Source: Cellulomonas sp. URHD0024 (lineage in GTDB: Bacteria > Actinomycetota > Actinomycetes > Actinomycetales > Cellulomonadaceae). From it: 64,000 nt of DNA. Where the stretch lies: contig NZ_AUEW01000001.1 of the NCBI RefSeq assembly GCF_000426185.1, forward strand, positions 496,001 through 560,000, given 5' to 3'. Below the pieces are notes generated by a model, which had not been told where the DNA came from, made no database searches, and saw nothing but the letters and a program-made list of their open reading frames with translations. This document shows, piece by piece, positions 1 through 9,741 of this stretch. The position numbers and the translations under genes are program-made. Position 1 is the stretch's first letter. Each line of letters begins with the position of its first letter.

Positions 1-121
1 ACCGGGTTCTCGCCGGCCTTGGCCTCGGCGTCCGCGCCGATCGCCGCAATCACCCCGTCGGCGAGCAGCACGTCCGTCGTGCCGTCGCCCAGCGGGCTGA
101 CGTCACGCAGCAGGTAGTTCC

Positions 122-125
<4 letters not shown>
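1..125 (-). CDS. pyrC: Dihydroorotase, N-terminal fragment (partial)
   Basis: Only the first 41 codons are inside the window; the gene continues beyond position 1. The GTG start (123-125) overlaps the pyrB stop codon as GTGA, so the two are translationally coupled. The visible residues ([15 protein letters not shown], then a [12 protein letters not shown] strand) resemble the N-terminal beta-sandwich of actinobacterial dihydroorotases, which close N-carbamoyl-aspartate to dihydroorotate in pyrimidine synthesis. The zinc-binding motifs lie outside the window. The identification rests on this fragment plus its position after pyrR and pyrB, the usual actinobacterial order. Confidence 0.85.
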
Positions 126-1770
<1,645 letters not shown>

Positions 1771-1775
1771 TCACC

Positions 1776-3194
1776 CTACCGTCCGGACAGCCCCTCCCGG
1801 GCCGGGTCGACTGTGGCGGCGAGCACCTCGACGAGCAGCGGCTGCACCAGCTCGGCGGGCAACGCCTCCAGGGTCGCCATCACGACGGCGAGGTCGTCGG
1901 GCAGTCCCTCGCTGAGCACCGTTGCCGCGAGCGACGGGTCCGGGGCCGCCGGCGGCAGTCCTCGGACTTCGTCCGCAGCGGCGGCCAGGGTCGCGACGAG
2001 GTCGGCGACGACCGTCCCCGTCACGGGGGTCACGGTGAGGTGGGCCGTGCGGGGCAGCACGGAGCCGTCGGGCTGGACCATCGCGGGCTGTGCCTGCAGG
2101 AGGAACCCGCGGCGGCGGACCTCGTCGATGAGCAGGAACGGGTCCACCCGGTCGGCGGCGGCGACGGACTCGTCGGTGGCGACCGCGACCAGCGGGCCGG
2201 TCGGGTCGCCGACGACGCGCAACCCGACGACCCCCGACACGGCCGTGACCAGCGCATCGGTGGCGGCGCGCGTCGACCCCACGAGCTCCGCCAGGCCGCT
2301 GGTGCCCAGCACCTGCAGGACCGCCCACGCGGCCGCCATCGACCCGACGCCCCTCGAGCCGAGCATGGTCGGGTTCACCACCGGGTAGCCCGGCCACGCG
2401 GTCGTCGCGAAGTACTGCGCGCGGTGCCTCTCGCGCGAGCGGTAGAGCACGACGGAGGCGCCCTTGGGGGCGAAGCCGAACTTGTGCAGGTCCGCCGAGA
2501 TGGACGTCACGCCAGGGACGGCCAGGTCCCACGGCCGCTCGATCCCGCCCCACCACGGGAGGACCCACCCACCGATGCAGGCGTCGACGTGCACCGGTAC
2601 CCCCGCGCTCGCGGCCACCTCGGCGACGGGGTCGATCACCCCGAACGGATAGCTCGGCGCGCTGACGACGACCAGCGCGGTCCGCTCGTCCACCCGCGCG
2701 AGCACGTCCGTGGCCGTCGGCGCGCCGGTGCGCGGGTCGACCGGCACCGCGAGGACGTCGAGGTCGAGGTAGTGAGCGGCCTTGTGGAACGCCGGGTGGG
2801 CCGTCGTCGGCAGGACGAGGGTCGGTCGCGCCGTGGGCCCGTTGGTCGTGCGCCACAGGTCACGGGCCGACTTCACCGCGAGCATGCACGACTCCGTGCC
2901 GCCCGACGTCACGGAACCGACCGTGTCCTCGTCGCCGTGCAGCACGTCCCGCGCGAACGCCACCAGGCGGCTCTCGAGCTCGGCCACGGACGTGAACGTG
3001 GTGGGGTCCAGACCGTTGACGGGCAGGAACATGCGCACGGCCTGCGACGCGACCTCGTCGAGGTCGGGGCGCCCGGGGTCGTAGACGTACGACAGGATCC
3101 GACCGCCGTGCGTGGGCGGGTCTGCCGCGCGCCAGGAGGCCAGGTCGGCGAGGACGTCGGGGGCCGGTCGCCCGGTGCTGCGGTCGATGCTCAC
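1776..3194 (-). CDS. PLP-dependent group II decarboxylase / sphingosine-phosphate-lyase-like protein
   Basis: A 472-aa fold-type I pyridoxal-phosphate enzyme. Visible landmarks are the cofactor-phosphate segment TSGGTES (about residues 96-102), the aspartate of HVDACIGG (D204) and the Schiff-base lysine in ADLHKFGFAPKG (H237-K238). The HKFGFAPKG signature and the PLVDEVAS-type N-terminus resemble sphingosine-1-phosphate lyase and related group II decarboxylases more than glutamate decarboxylase. The substrate cannot be read from sequence; an amino acid or long-chain-base phosphate is possible. The GTG start overlaps the stop of the upstream transporter (GTGA), so the two genes form an operon, suggesting the transporter imports the substrate or exports the product. 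Confidence 0.8.
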   Translation of the reverse strand: MSIDRSTGRPAPDVLADLASWRAADPPTHGGRILSYVYDPGRPDLDEVASQAVRMFLPVNGLDPTTFTSVAELESRLVAFARDVLHGDEDTVGSVTSGGTESCMLAVKSARDLWRTTNGPTARPTLVLPTTAHPAFHKAAHYLDLDVLAVPVDPRTGAPTATDVLARVDERTALVVVSAPSYPFGVIDPVAEVAASAGVPVHVDACIGGWVLPWWGGIERPWDLAVPGVTSISADLHKFGFAPKGASVVLYRSRERHRAQYFATTAWPGYPVVNPTMLGSRGVGSMAAAWAVLQVLGTSGLAELVGSTRAATDALVTAVSGVVGLRVVGDPTGPLVAVATDESVAAADRVDPFLLIDEVRRRGFLLQAQPAMVQPDGSVLPRTAHLTVTPVTGTVVADLVATLAAAADEVRGLPPAAPDPSLAATVLSEGLPDDLAVVMATLEALPAELVQPLLVEVLAATVDPAREGLSGR

Positions 3195-4576
3195 GGGTGG
3201 ACCTCCTGCGGGGCGGGGTGGTCGACGAGGTCTGCCGACAACGGGTAGCGGGACAGCGGCACCAGGCTGAGCAGCGCGAGCACCGCCGGGAGGAGGGAGA
3301 ACGCGAGCGCGATGCCGGTGAGCGCCGAGCCGGGTTGCGTGACCGCCTCGTCGGCGGTCTTCGAGACGAAGCCGGTCAGGGCCAGCATGCCCAGCACCAG
3401 GGTGGGGCCGAGAGCGAGTCCGGCAGTCTCCCCGGCGGTCCAGACGCCGCCGAGAACGCCGGCGCGGTCCTCACCTCGGTCCCGCGCGTCGACCGCGACG
3501 ACGTCGGGCAGCATCGCGAGCGGGTAGAGCTGCATCCCGGCGTAGGCGACACCGGCCAGCGCGACCGAGGCGTAGACCCAGCCACCAGGTGCCCACCGCA
3601 TCGGGACCAGCGAGAGCGCAGCGACGGCGAACACGATCGACGCACCCACGTAGGAGCGCTTCTTGCCGAACCGGCGCGCCACCCGCGTCCCGACGGGCAT
3701 GACGAGCAGTGCGGGCGCGACCAGCGCGACGAACAGGTAGGTCACCGCGTTCTCGTCGCCGAGCGTGTACGTCGCCACGTACTGTGCGCCCGCGAGCATC
3801 GCCCCGGTCGCGAGCGCCTGCAGCAGGAACGCGCCCAGCAGACGTCGGAACGCCGGGATCTCCCGGAGCGCGGCCGCCCCCAGGCGCAGGGCCTGCCCGC
3901 GGGCGTGGGCGCGCACCGGCACGGGACGGTCGGAGGCGACCTGCGCCCGCCTGGGTGCGCCCGACCAGGCCGCCAGCATGCCGAGCCCGATCGTGATCCC
4001 GCCGACCAGACCCATCACCGCATAGCCCCCGCGACCGCCACCCGCAGCGTCACGCACCAGCGGGCCACCCGCGCCGAACGCGAGGATCGCGAGCGCCAGC
4101 ACCGCGATGCGCGGCGCGAGCAGACGCGTCCGGGACGCGTAGTCGGGGGCGATCTCGGCCGGGAGCGCGATGTAGGGCACCTGGAAGATCGAGAACGCGG
4201 TGGCGGCGGCCACGAAGGCGAGCACGACCCAGACCGCGGCGGACGTTCCCTCGAACGCGCGAGGGGTCGCGAACACTGCCGCGAAGAGCAGCGGGAGCGT
4301 CACGGCGCCCGTGAGCAGGAAGGCACGCCGGCTGCCGTGCCGTGCGGCCGACGCGTCCGAGCGCGCGCCGATGAACGGGTCGATGACCACGTCCCAGAGC
4401 TTCGGGACGGTCACCACGAGCCCGGCCAGGCCGGCGGCGACGCCCAGGGTGTCGGTCAGGTAGTACGCCAGCACGAGGCCCGGCAGAGTGCCGAAGCCAC
4501 CGGTCGCCACCGATCCGAGCGCGTAGGAGGTGATGGTGCGCCGCGGCAGCATCGCCGGGCCGGGAGCCGTCGTCAC
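3191..4576 (-). CDS. GPH-type (MelB-like) MFS sugar/cation symporter
   Basis: An integral membrane transporter of about 461 aa with roughly twelve hydrophobic segments. The N-terminal region (YALGSVATGGFGTLPG, YYLTDTLGV, then PKLWDVVIDPFIGARSD) carries the hallmark DP-IG-SD motif of the glycoside-pentoside-hexuronide:cation symporter family after TM2. Family members import sugars with H+ or Na+, although actinobacterial ones often have unknown substrates. Start choice is uncertain: GTG 4576, ATG 4552 and a longer frame to 4645 are possible and none has a strong ribosome-binding site; the longest would run through the inverted repeat at 4600-4617. It is coupled to the downstream decarboxylase by a GTGA overlap. 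Confidence 0.8.
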   Translation of the reverse strand: MTTAPGPAMLPRRTITSYALGSVATGGFGTLPGLVLAYYLTDTLGVAAGLAGLVVTVPKLWDVVIDPFIGARSDASAARHGSRRAFLLTGAVTLPLLFAAVFATPRAFEGTSAAVWVVLAFVAAATAFSIFQVPYIALPAEIAPDYASRTRLLAPRIAVLALAILAFGAGGPLVRDAAGGGRGGYAVMGLVGGITIGLGMLAAWSGAPRRAQVASDRPVPVRAHARGQALRLGAAALREIPAFRRLLGAFLLQALATGAMLAGAQYVATYTLGDENAVTYLFVALVAPALLVMPVGTRVARRFGKKRSYVGASIVFAVAALSLVPMRWAPGGWVYASVALAGVAYAGMQLYPLAMLPDVVAVDARDRGEDRAGVLGGVWTAGETAGLALGPTLVLGMLALTGFVSKTADEAVTQPGSALTGIALAFSLLPAVLALLSLVPLSRYPLSADLVDHPAPQEVHP

Positions 4577-4599
4577 GGGGCAATGATCGCAGCCCTCGA

Positions 4600-4617
4600 A
4601 TGTGTCGTAGCACACAT
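4600..4617. promoter_or_regulatory. Perfect inverted repeat, candidate operator between divergent genes
   Basis: ATGTGT and ACACAT arms are separated by six bases (CGTAGC). The repeat lies between the transporter-decarboxylase operon (minus strand) and the GGDEF-EAL gene (plus strand), where a repressor could control one or both. No regulator gene is adjacent, so the protein that binds is unknown. Confidence 0.45.
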
Positions 4618-4692
4618 GAACCAGTGAAAGAACTGTGCCCGTCACCCGGATGCCACGTCATCTGGGGGCATCAGGGTGACGATGTCCACTTC

Positions 4693-6984
4693 GTGCTGGC
4701 ATCCGTACCGACGTGGGTCACGGTCCTGCAGCTGCTCGCTGCCGGAGTCGTGGGTGGCTTCTGCGTGCTGCAGTGGGTGTGGTGGCGCGGCGAGGTGCGG
4801 CCCGCCAGCGCGGCGTGGTCCTTCGCCTGGTCGCTCGACATGTCGCTGGTCCTCGCGGCCGGTGGGCTCTACACGCTGACCGTCCCCGGGTCCTTCCAGG
4901 ACGCCCTCGCGTACGTCCACGCCCAGCTCATCGCCGCGTTCATCCTCATTGCCATCCCCGGGACCCGGGCGATCGCGGGAGGACCGCCCGCTCGCGCCTG
5001 GGCCTGCGCTGCCGGTGGGCTGTTCGCGGTACGCGCCATCGTGTGGTGGGTCCCGGCGGAGCACTTCCCGGCCGGGATCGACCCGCAGGTGGTCAGCGAG
5101 GCACTGCTGCTGGTGCCCACCGTCGTCGTTGTCACGTACGTCGTGCTCGCCGTGGGCCGCACCCACCTCACGAGGTTCGGGTCGCTGCTCGTCCTCGCCG
5201 GCGCGGAGTCGCTCGCGATCTTCACAGCCGGTGTCCTGACCCCGGACCGGGGTCTCGGTGGCATCTTCACGGCGCTGTGGGCCATCCCGCTCGCTCTCGC
5301 GCTCGAGGCCGTCGCACTCAGCCGGATCCGCGACGCGCAGGACAGCGCGGCGCTGCAGCACCTGATGCGCGACGCCGTCGCCCGACTCTCCAACGCCGCC
5401 TGGTTCGTCAAGGACGCCGACACCCTGCTGGTGAGCGCACGGGACGAGGCCCGCACGATCCTGGCCGATCCCAGCCTCGAAGGTTCCCTGCGGCCCATCG
5501 CGCGCGACCGGTTCGTCACCGAGCTCTTCAGTGCGGAGAAGCTGGACCACACCGCCCAGGCACGCGCGTTCATGATCGACCTCTCGCAGATCGTCTCCGC
5601 CGCTGCCGAGCGCTACCAGCTCGCCGAACGGCTGCACGCGACCGCCTTCGCCGACTCCCTGACCCGGCTGCCCAACCGTCGCTCGGTCGAGCGTCACCTG
5701 GTCGACGTGCTGGACCAGGCCAACGTCGAGCGCACACGCGTCTCCCTGATCTACTGCGACCTGGACGGGTTCAAGCGCGTCAACGACGCCCTCGGCCACG
5801 CGAGCGGGGACGCGCTCCTCGTCCGCGTCGCCGACTACCTGCGGACCGCCCTCGACGACCGTGACGCCTACATCGGCAGGTTCGGGGGTGACGAGTTCGT
5901 CGTCGTCCTGTCCCGTGCGCCGTCGGACGTCGACCTCGTCGCCCTCGCCCGTTCGCTGCGGGAGGGGTTCCTCGACCGCACCGTCGGGAGCCGCCCGGCG
6001 CGGCTCACAGTCGGGGTCGCGACCTGGCTGCCCGGGGACATCGTCGACCCCGACGCCCTGATCCGGCACGCCGACACGGCCATGCTCGAGGCCAAGCGGA
6101 CCCACTCCGGCTTCCGCGTGTTCGACCGCGTCCTGCGCCGCCGGGTCGAGGCCGAGCGCCAGCAGCGCTCGGCGCTCGAGACCGCCGTCGCCGGCGGGCA
6201 CTTCACCGCCTACTTCCAGCCGATCGTCGATGCCCAGACCCTCGAGATCGTGCAGGTGGAGGCGCTCGCCCGCTGGGACCACCACGGTCACCTCATCCTG
6301 CCCGCGGACTGGCTCGACCTCGCCGAGGAGACTGGTCTGATCGTCCCCATCGGCCTGTCCGTGCTGAGCCAGGCCCGGCAGGCGCTCGAACGCTTCCAGA
6401 TGCCGGTGGCCGTGAACATCGCCGCTCGACAGCTCGCCGAGCCCGACGCGCTCGCGCAGATCGAGACCGCCTGGGGTGACGCGTTCTGGGAGCACCTGAC
6501 GCTCGAGATCACCGAGAGCGCCCTCGTGCACACCACGTCGGCCGTGCCGGTGCTGTCCGAGCTCCGCGCCCGCGGCGCCCAGATCGCCGTCGACGACTTC
6601 GGCACCGGCTACAGCTCGCTGGCGCGCATCGCCCGGCTGCCGGTCGACCAGCTGAAGATCGACCGGTCGTTCGTCCGCGACATGTCGACCGAGCGCGGTC
6701 AGGGCGTGGTCCGCGCCATCGTCGCCCTCGCGCAGACGCACGGGCTGGACGTCGTCGCGGAGGGCGTCGAGACGCCGGACCAGCTCACGGCCCTCATCGC
6801 CATGGGTGTCACCCGGGTCCAGGGCAACTTCCTGGGTCGTGCCGCTCCCGGGCTCCCGGTCCGCGGTCCGCGGCCGGTCACGGGCACCCTCCCGGTGGTC
6901 TCGCAGACCCGGGTCCTGCACGCCGTGCCGACGCAGGGTGCGTCGCGCGAGGGCTCCCTCGCCGCCGCGCAGCGCACCGTCTGA
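4693..6984 (+). CDS. Membrane-anchored GGDEF-EAL cyclic-di-GMP enzyme
   Basis: A 763-aa protein with about six or seven hydrophobic helices in the first 200 residues, a linker, a GGDEF domain (intact GGDEF at about 398-402) and an EAL domain (EAL at about 523-525, DDFGTGYSS near 634, LKIDRSF, VAEGVET, QGNFLGRA). The catalytic motifs of both diguanylate cyclase and c-di-GMP phosphodiesterase are present, so either or both activities are possible. The RxxD inhibitory site expected five residues before GGDEF is absent, suggesting no product inhibition. GTG 4693 is the preferred start because ATG 4600 lies inside the inverted repeat; the choice is uncertain. It is a monocistronic plus-strand gene among minus-strand genes. 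Confidence 0.9.
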   Translation: MLASVPTWVTVLQLLAAGVVGGFCVLQWVWWRGEVRPASAAWSFAWSLDMSLVLAAGGLYTLTVPGSFQDALAYVHAQLIAAFILIAIPGTRAIAGGPPARAWACAAGGLFAVRAIVWWVPAEHFPAGIDPQVVSEALLLVPTVVVVTYVVLAVGRTHLTRFGSLLVLAGAESLAIFTAGVLTPDRGLGGIFTALWAIPLALALEAVALSRIRDAQDSAALQHLMRDAVARLSNAAWFVKDADTLLVSARDEARTILADPSLEGSLRPIARDRFVTELFSAEKLDHTAQARAFMIDLSQIVSAAAERYQLAERLHATAFADSLTRLPNRRSVERHLVDVLDQANVERTRVSLIYCDLDGFKRVNDALGHASGDALLVRVADYLRTALDDRDAYIGRFGGDEFVVVLSRAPSDVDLVALARSLREGFLDRTVGSRPARLTVGVATWLPGDIVDPDALIRHADTAMLEAKRTHSGFRVFDRVLRRRVEAERQQRSALETAVAGGHFTAYFQPIVDAQTLEIVQVEALARWDHHGHLILPADWLDLAEETGLIVPIGLSVLSQARQALERFQMPVAVNIAARQLAEPDALAQIETAWGDAFWEHLTLEITESALVHTTSAVPVLSELRARGAQIAVDDFGTGYSSLARIARLPVDQLKIDRSFVRDMSTERGQGVVRAIVALAQTHGLDVVAEGVETPDQLTALIAMGVTRVQGNFLGRAAPGLPVRGPRPVTGTLPVVSQTRVLHAVPTQGASREGSLAAAQRTV

Positions 6985-7030
6985 CGAACGCGCCGCACCA
7001 CGGGGTTCGTCGTCGTCCGTGCCGGCTCGC

Positions 7031-7447
7031 TCAGGCGAGCAGCGTCGGCTTCAGGTCGACGATCCGGCCCAGGAGCCCGTTGACGAAGTTCGGCGACTCG
7101 TCCGTGGACAGCGACCGGGCCAGCTCGACGGCCTCGTCGACCGCGACCGCGTCCGGGACGTCGTCGTTGAACAGGATCTCCCACGTGCCGATCCGCAGCA
7201 GCGCCCGGTCGACCGCCGGCATCCGGTCGATGGTCCAGCCGTGCGCGTGCGTGGCCAGCAGCTCGTCGATCCGCCCCTGCTCGGCGATGACACCCTCGAC
7301 GAGGTCGACCGAGTACTGCGGCAGCGAGGCCTCGGTGCCGGGCTCTGCGATGCGCCGCGCCAGCAGGCTCACGGGATCGACGCCGCGCTGGTCGGCCTCG
7401 AAGAGGACGTCGAGCGCGCGCTTGCGGGCCTTGGTTCGAGCTCCCAC
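7031..7447 (-). CDS. nusB: Transcription antitermination factor NusB
   Basis: A 138-aa all-helical RNA-binding protein. NusB with S10 (NusE) binds boxA and promotes processive rRNA transcription. The N-terminal Arg-rich helix (RTKARKRALDVLFEAD) and the C-terminal AVDEAVELARSLSTDESPNFVNGLLGRI segment are characteristic. The GTG start lies one base after the efp stop codon, so efp and nusB form an operon, a gene pair conserved across Actinobacteria. Confidence 0.96.
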   Translation of the reverse strand: MGARTKARKRALDVLFEADQRGVDPVSLLARRIAEPGTEASLPQYSVDLVEGVIAEQGRIDELLATHAHGWTIDRMPAVDRALLRIGTWEILFNDDVPDAVAVDEAVELARSLSTDESPNFVNGLLGRIVDLKPTLLA

Positions 7448-7448
7448 C

Positions 7449-8012
7449 TCAGTCGTTCACACGGCCGAGGTAGCTGCCGTCACGGGTGTCCACCTTGACC
7501 TTCGTGTTCGCCTCGAGGAACAGCGGCACCTGGATCTCGTAGCCGGTTTCGAGCGTGGCGGGCTTGGTGCCGGCAGAGGACCGGTCACCCTGCAGGCCCG
7601 GCTCGGTGTACGTGACCTCGAGGACCACGGACGGCGGGAGCTCGACGTACAGGGGGGCACCCTCGTTCGTCGCGACCATCGCGCTCTGGCTCTCCAGCAG
7701 GAAGTTCGCGACGTCACCGACGGTGGCCTCGGGGATGTGCACCTGGTCGTACGTGTCGGTGTCCATGAAGACGAAGTCCGTGCCGTCCTTGTACAGGTAC
7801 TGCATGTCGCGCTTGTCGACGTTGGCCGTCTCGATCTTCAGGCCGGCGTTGAACGTGCGGTCGACGACCTTGCCGGACAGGACGTTCTTGAGCTTGGTGC
7901 GGACGAAGGCGCCACCCTTGCCGGGCTTGACGTGCTGGAACTCGATGACGGTCCACAGCTGGCCGTCGATCTTCAGCACGGTGCCGTTCTTCAGGTCGTT
8001 GGTGGTCGCCAC
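7449..8012 (-). CDS. efp: Translation elongation factor P
   Basis: A 187-aa three-domain protein that enters the ribosomal E site and relieves stalling at polyproline stretches. The tip of domain I reads [10 protein letters not shown] with Lys32 at the position that is modified in many bacteria. No modification genes (epmA, epmB, earP) are visible nearby. GTG 8012 has AGGAAG eight bases upstream. A TAGGAT element at 8101-8106 on the minus strand is a candidate -10 box, giving a leader of roughly 85 bases. Several proteins in this window (PilT N-terminus, SecD insert, DUF349 protein) contain polyproline runs that could depend on EF-P. Confidence 0.98.
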   Translation of the reverse strand: MATTNDLKNGTVLKIDGQLWTVIEFQHVKPGKGGAFVRTKLKNVLSGKVVDRTFNAGLKIETANVDKRDMQYLYKDGTDFVFMDTDTYDQVHIPEATVGDVANFLLESQSAMVATNEGAPLYVELPPSVVLEVTYTEPGLQGDRSSAGTKPATLETGYEIQVPLFLEANTKVKVDTRDGSYLGRVND

Positions 8013-8158
8013 GATCGTCGCTTCCTGTCGAGTGAGAGTCGCGCCCTTCGCGGGTCACGCTGAGCAGGCGGCCGTTCCTCCAGGCCGCAGACCGCCGACC
8101 ATCCTATCGTGCGGCCGCGCGAGGCCCCGACGTCCGCCTCCGGCCCGCCCTCCCCCGC

Positions 8159-8203
8159 GATTCAGAGGATCCACCGAAGATTTGTCGGTCGATCCTCTGA
8201 ATC
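8159..8203. repeat. 45-nt palindromic repeat, copy L (downstream of the DUF559 gene)
   Basis: The left arm begins GATTCAGAGGATC and the right arm ends GATCCTCTGAATC, 13 perfectly paired bases, followed inward by ACCGA/TCGGT and a seven-base loop. It ends four bases before the stop codon of the DUF559 gene. It is identical in length to, and matches at 36 of 45 positions, the repeat at 9199-9243. There is no T-run, so it is not an ordinary intrinsic terminator. Confidence 0.9.
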
Positions 8204-8207
8204 GTGG

Positions 8208-9116
8208 TCAGCCGAGGCGCTGGCCGAGCCGGGTGAGGTTCGCTCTGATCTGGTGCACGACCTCGGTAGGCCGTCTGGTGAGGTCGTCCCACGTGTAGCG
8301 GAGCACGGTGCACCCCGCCGCGACGAGCTGGTTCTGGCGCGTCCGGTCCGCCTGGAACCGATCGGCGCCGTGGAACGCTCGTCCGTCGACCTCGATGACG
8401 AGCCTCGCGTCGGGGAACCAGACGTCCGCCGACGCAGCGACGCCCACCTCCGCGAACAGCGACGCGCCAGCCGTCCAGCCGACGATCCCTGCCCCACGCA
8501 GCAGATCGTGCAGGAGCTGCTCCGCAGGGCTGGCCGCCCGAGACGCGAGCTGTTCGACGGCAGTCCGTCGTCGGACGTTCCCCCAGGCTCGCGGATGCTT
8601 CCCTACCCACTCCGCGACGAGGTCGGCATCGACGCTGCGTCGACTGATCGCCCAGGCCACGAGCGTCGACGCCTCGAGCGGGTCGAGGCGGCCCACGCAG
8701 TCGAGAATGGTGCGCTCACGGCTCGTCACTCGCCCGGCACCTGCGCGCACGACGTCATCGCCGAGCAGAGGGTAGGCGTGCACCCGCAGGATCCCGCGGT
8801 GCTGCCTCGGCGACGGGACGTTCACGTGGATGAGACCGTCGTCGGACACGGGAAGGCGGTGGAACCTGGCCGCCGTTCCCAGGCAGACGACCGCGTCCGG
8901 CCAGCACAGAGCCGCAGCCTGGACGTGCTGCACCGGGCCGACGGACACCCCTGACCGGATCAGCGCGCGGCCCACGATCCGGGTCCAGGTCCCGTTGCGC
9001 AGTCGCTGGTCGACCTGGTGCCGCGTGAGCCCCGCTGCCTTCGCCTGGTCGACGGAGAAGACGCCGGCCTGAGCCGACGCAGCGGACGGCACCCAGTCCC
9101 GATCGCGGCGAGTCAC
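8208..9116 (-). CDS. AbiEi-like antitoxin domain plus DUF559 (Vsr-like) endonuclease domain protein
   Basis: About 302 aa. The N-terminal part (QAGVFSVDQAKAAGLTRHQVDQRLRNGTWTRIVGRALIRSG) is the winged-helix type found at the start of AbiEi-family proteins. The C-terminal part (ADVWFPDARLVIEVDGRAFHGADRFQADRTRQNQLVAAGCTVLRYTWDDL) is a DUF559/Vsr-like nuclease fold, with the conserved E-V-D-G, H and R-x-N positions present. Function in the cell is unknown; DNA cleavage or nicking is inferred. The start is uncertain: GTG 9116 is where similar proteins usually begin, but the frame is open to GTG 9197. It is bracketed by two related palindromes and sits between efp and aroQ. Confidence 0.75.
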   Translation of the reverse strand: MTRRDRDWVPSAASAQAGVFSVDQAKAAGLTRHQVDQRLRNGTWTRIVGRALIRSGVSVGPVQHVQAAALCWPDAVVCLGTAARFHRLPVSDDGLIHVNVPSPRQHRGILRVHAYPLLGDDVVRAGAGRVTSRERTILDCVGRLDPLEASTLVAWAISRRSVDADLVAEWVGKHPRAWGNVRRRTAVEQLASRAASPAEQLLHDLLRGAGIVGWTAGASLFAEVGVAASADVWFPDARLVIEVDGRAFHGADRFQADRTRQNQLVAAGCTVLRYTWDDLTRRPTEVVHQIRANLTRLGQRLG

Positions 9117-9198
9117 GACGAGAGCGTGCCCTGAGCCGGAGCCGGTGGATGACCGCCAGCCCCTCCGGCGCTGGGCCGAGGGCTGTGGACGTCTCACC

Positions 9199-9243
9199 GA
9201 TTCAGACGATCCGCCGGATATTCGTCGGCGGACGCTCTGAATC
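9199..9243. repeat. 45-nt palindromic repeat, copy R (upstream of the DUF559 gene)
   Basis: The outer arms are GATTCAGA/TCTGAATC and the inner arms TCCGCCG/CGGCGGA, separated by a three-base internal mismatch, around a short AT-richer loop. Compared with copy L, one base pair has changed on both sides (A-T to G-C at repeat positions 15 and 31), a compensatory change that keeps the stem. It lies 82 bases upstream of the preferred DUF559 start and 11 bases from the aroQ stop. Confidence 0.9.
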
Positions 9244-9253
9244 CTGGGAGGGG

Positions 9254-9694
9254 TCAGGGGCGTGCGGCGACGACCTCGAGCGCGAGCCGGTAGCCGAGCG
9301 CGCCGAAGCCGGCGACAGTGCCCGACGCGACCGGACCGATCACGGAGACGTGGCGGAACGTCTCCCGGGCGTACGGGTTGGACAGGTGGACCTCGACCAG
9401 CACCAGGCCGGCGGTCGTCACCTGAGCCGCGGAGTCGCGCAGGGCGTACGAGTAGTGCGTGAACGCCGCCGGGTTGAGGACGACGTGCGCCCGGGCGTCC
9501 ACGGCCTCGTGGAGCCAGCCCACGAGCGTCGACTCGTCGTCGGTCTGCCGGACCTCCACCTCGAGATCCAGCTCCTTCGCCCAGATCTCCACGGCCGCCG
9601 CCAGGTCCGCATGGGACTCGGAGCCGTAGACCTCGGGCTCGCGGACGCCGAGCCGGCCGAGGTTGGGGCCGTTGAGAACCAGGACGCGTGCCAT
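9254..9694 (-). CDS. aroQ: 3-dehydroquinate dehydratase, type II
   Basis: Dehydrates 3-dehydroquinate to 3-dehydroshikimate, the third step of the shikimate pathway. At 146 aa it has the usual size of the dodecameric type II enzyme. NGPNLGRLG (8-16), the catalytic tyrosine (Y23), the NPAAFTHYS segment (74-82) and the catalytic histidine in VEVHLSN (H103) are all present. It follows aroB with a 47-base gap. Confidence 0.97.
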   Translation of the reverse strand: MARVLVLNGPNLGRLGVREPEVYGSESHADLAAAVEIWAKELDLEVEVRQTDDESTLVGWLHEAVDARAHVVLNPAAFTHYSYALRDSAAQVTTAGLVLVEVHLSNPYARETFRHVSVIGPVASGTVAGFGALGYRLALEVVAARP

Positions 9695-9741
9695 GCGGCG
9701 AGCCTAGGCGACGCCGCGCCGGACGCCGGACGCCACGCGCG

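Noticed and set aside
3197-4627. Long plus-strand open frame opposite the transporter
   Set aside because: Arg/Gly/Gln-rich shadow of the minus-strand gene, a common effect of high G+C; no ribosome-binding site and no family features.
4642-6921. Very long minus-strand open frame opposite the GGDEF-EAL gene
   Set aside because: Composition (Asp/Gly/Arg/Val-rich without hydrophobic core) is that of an antisense shadow; the plus strand encodes intact GGDEF and EAL domains.
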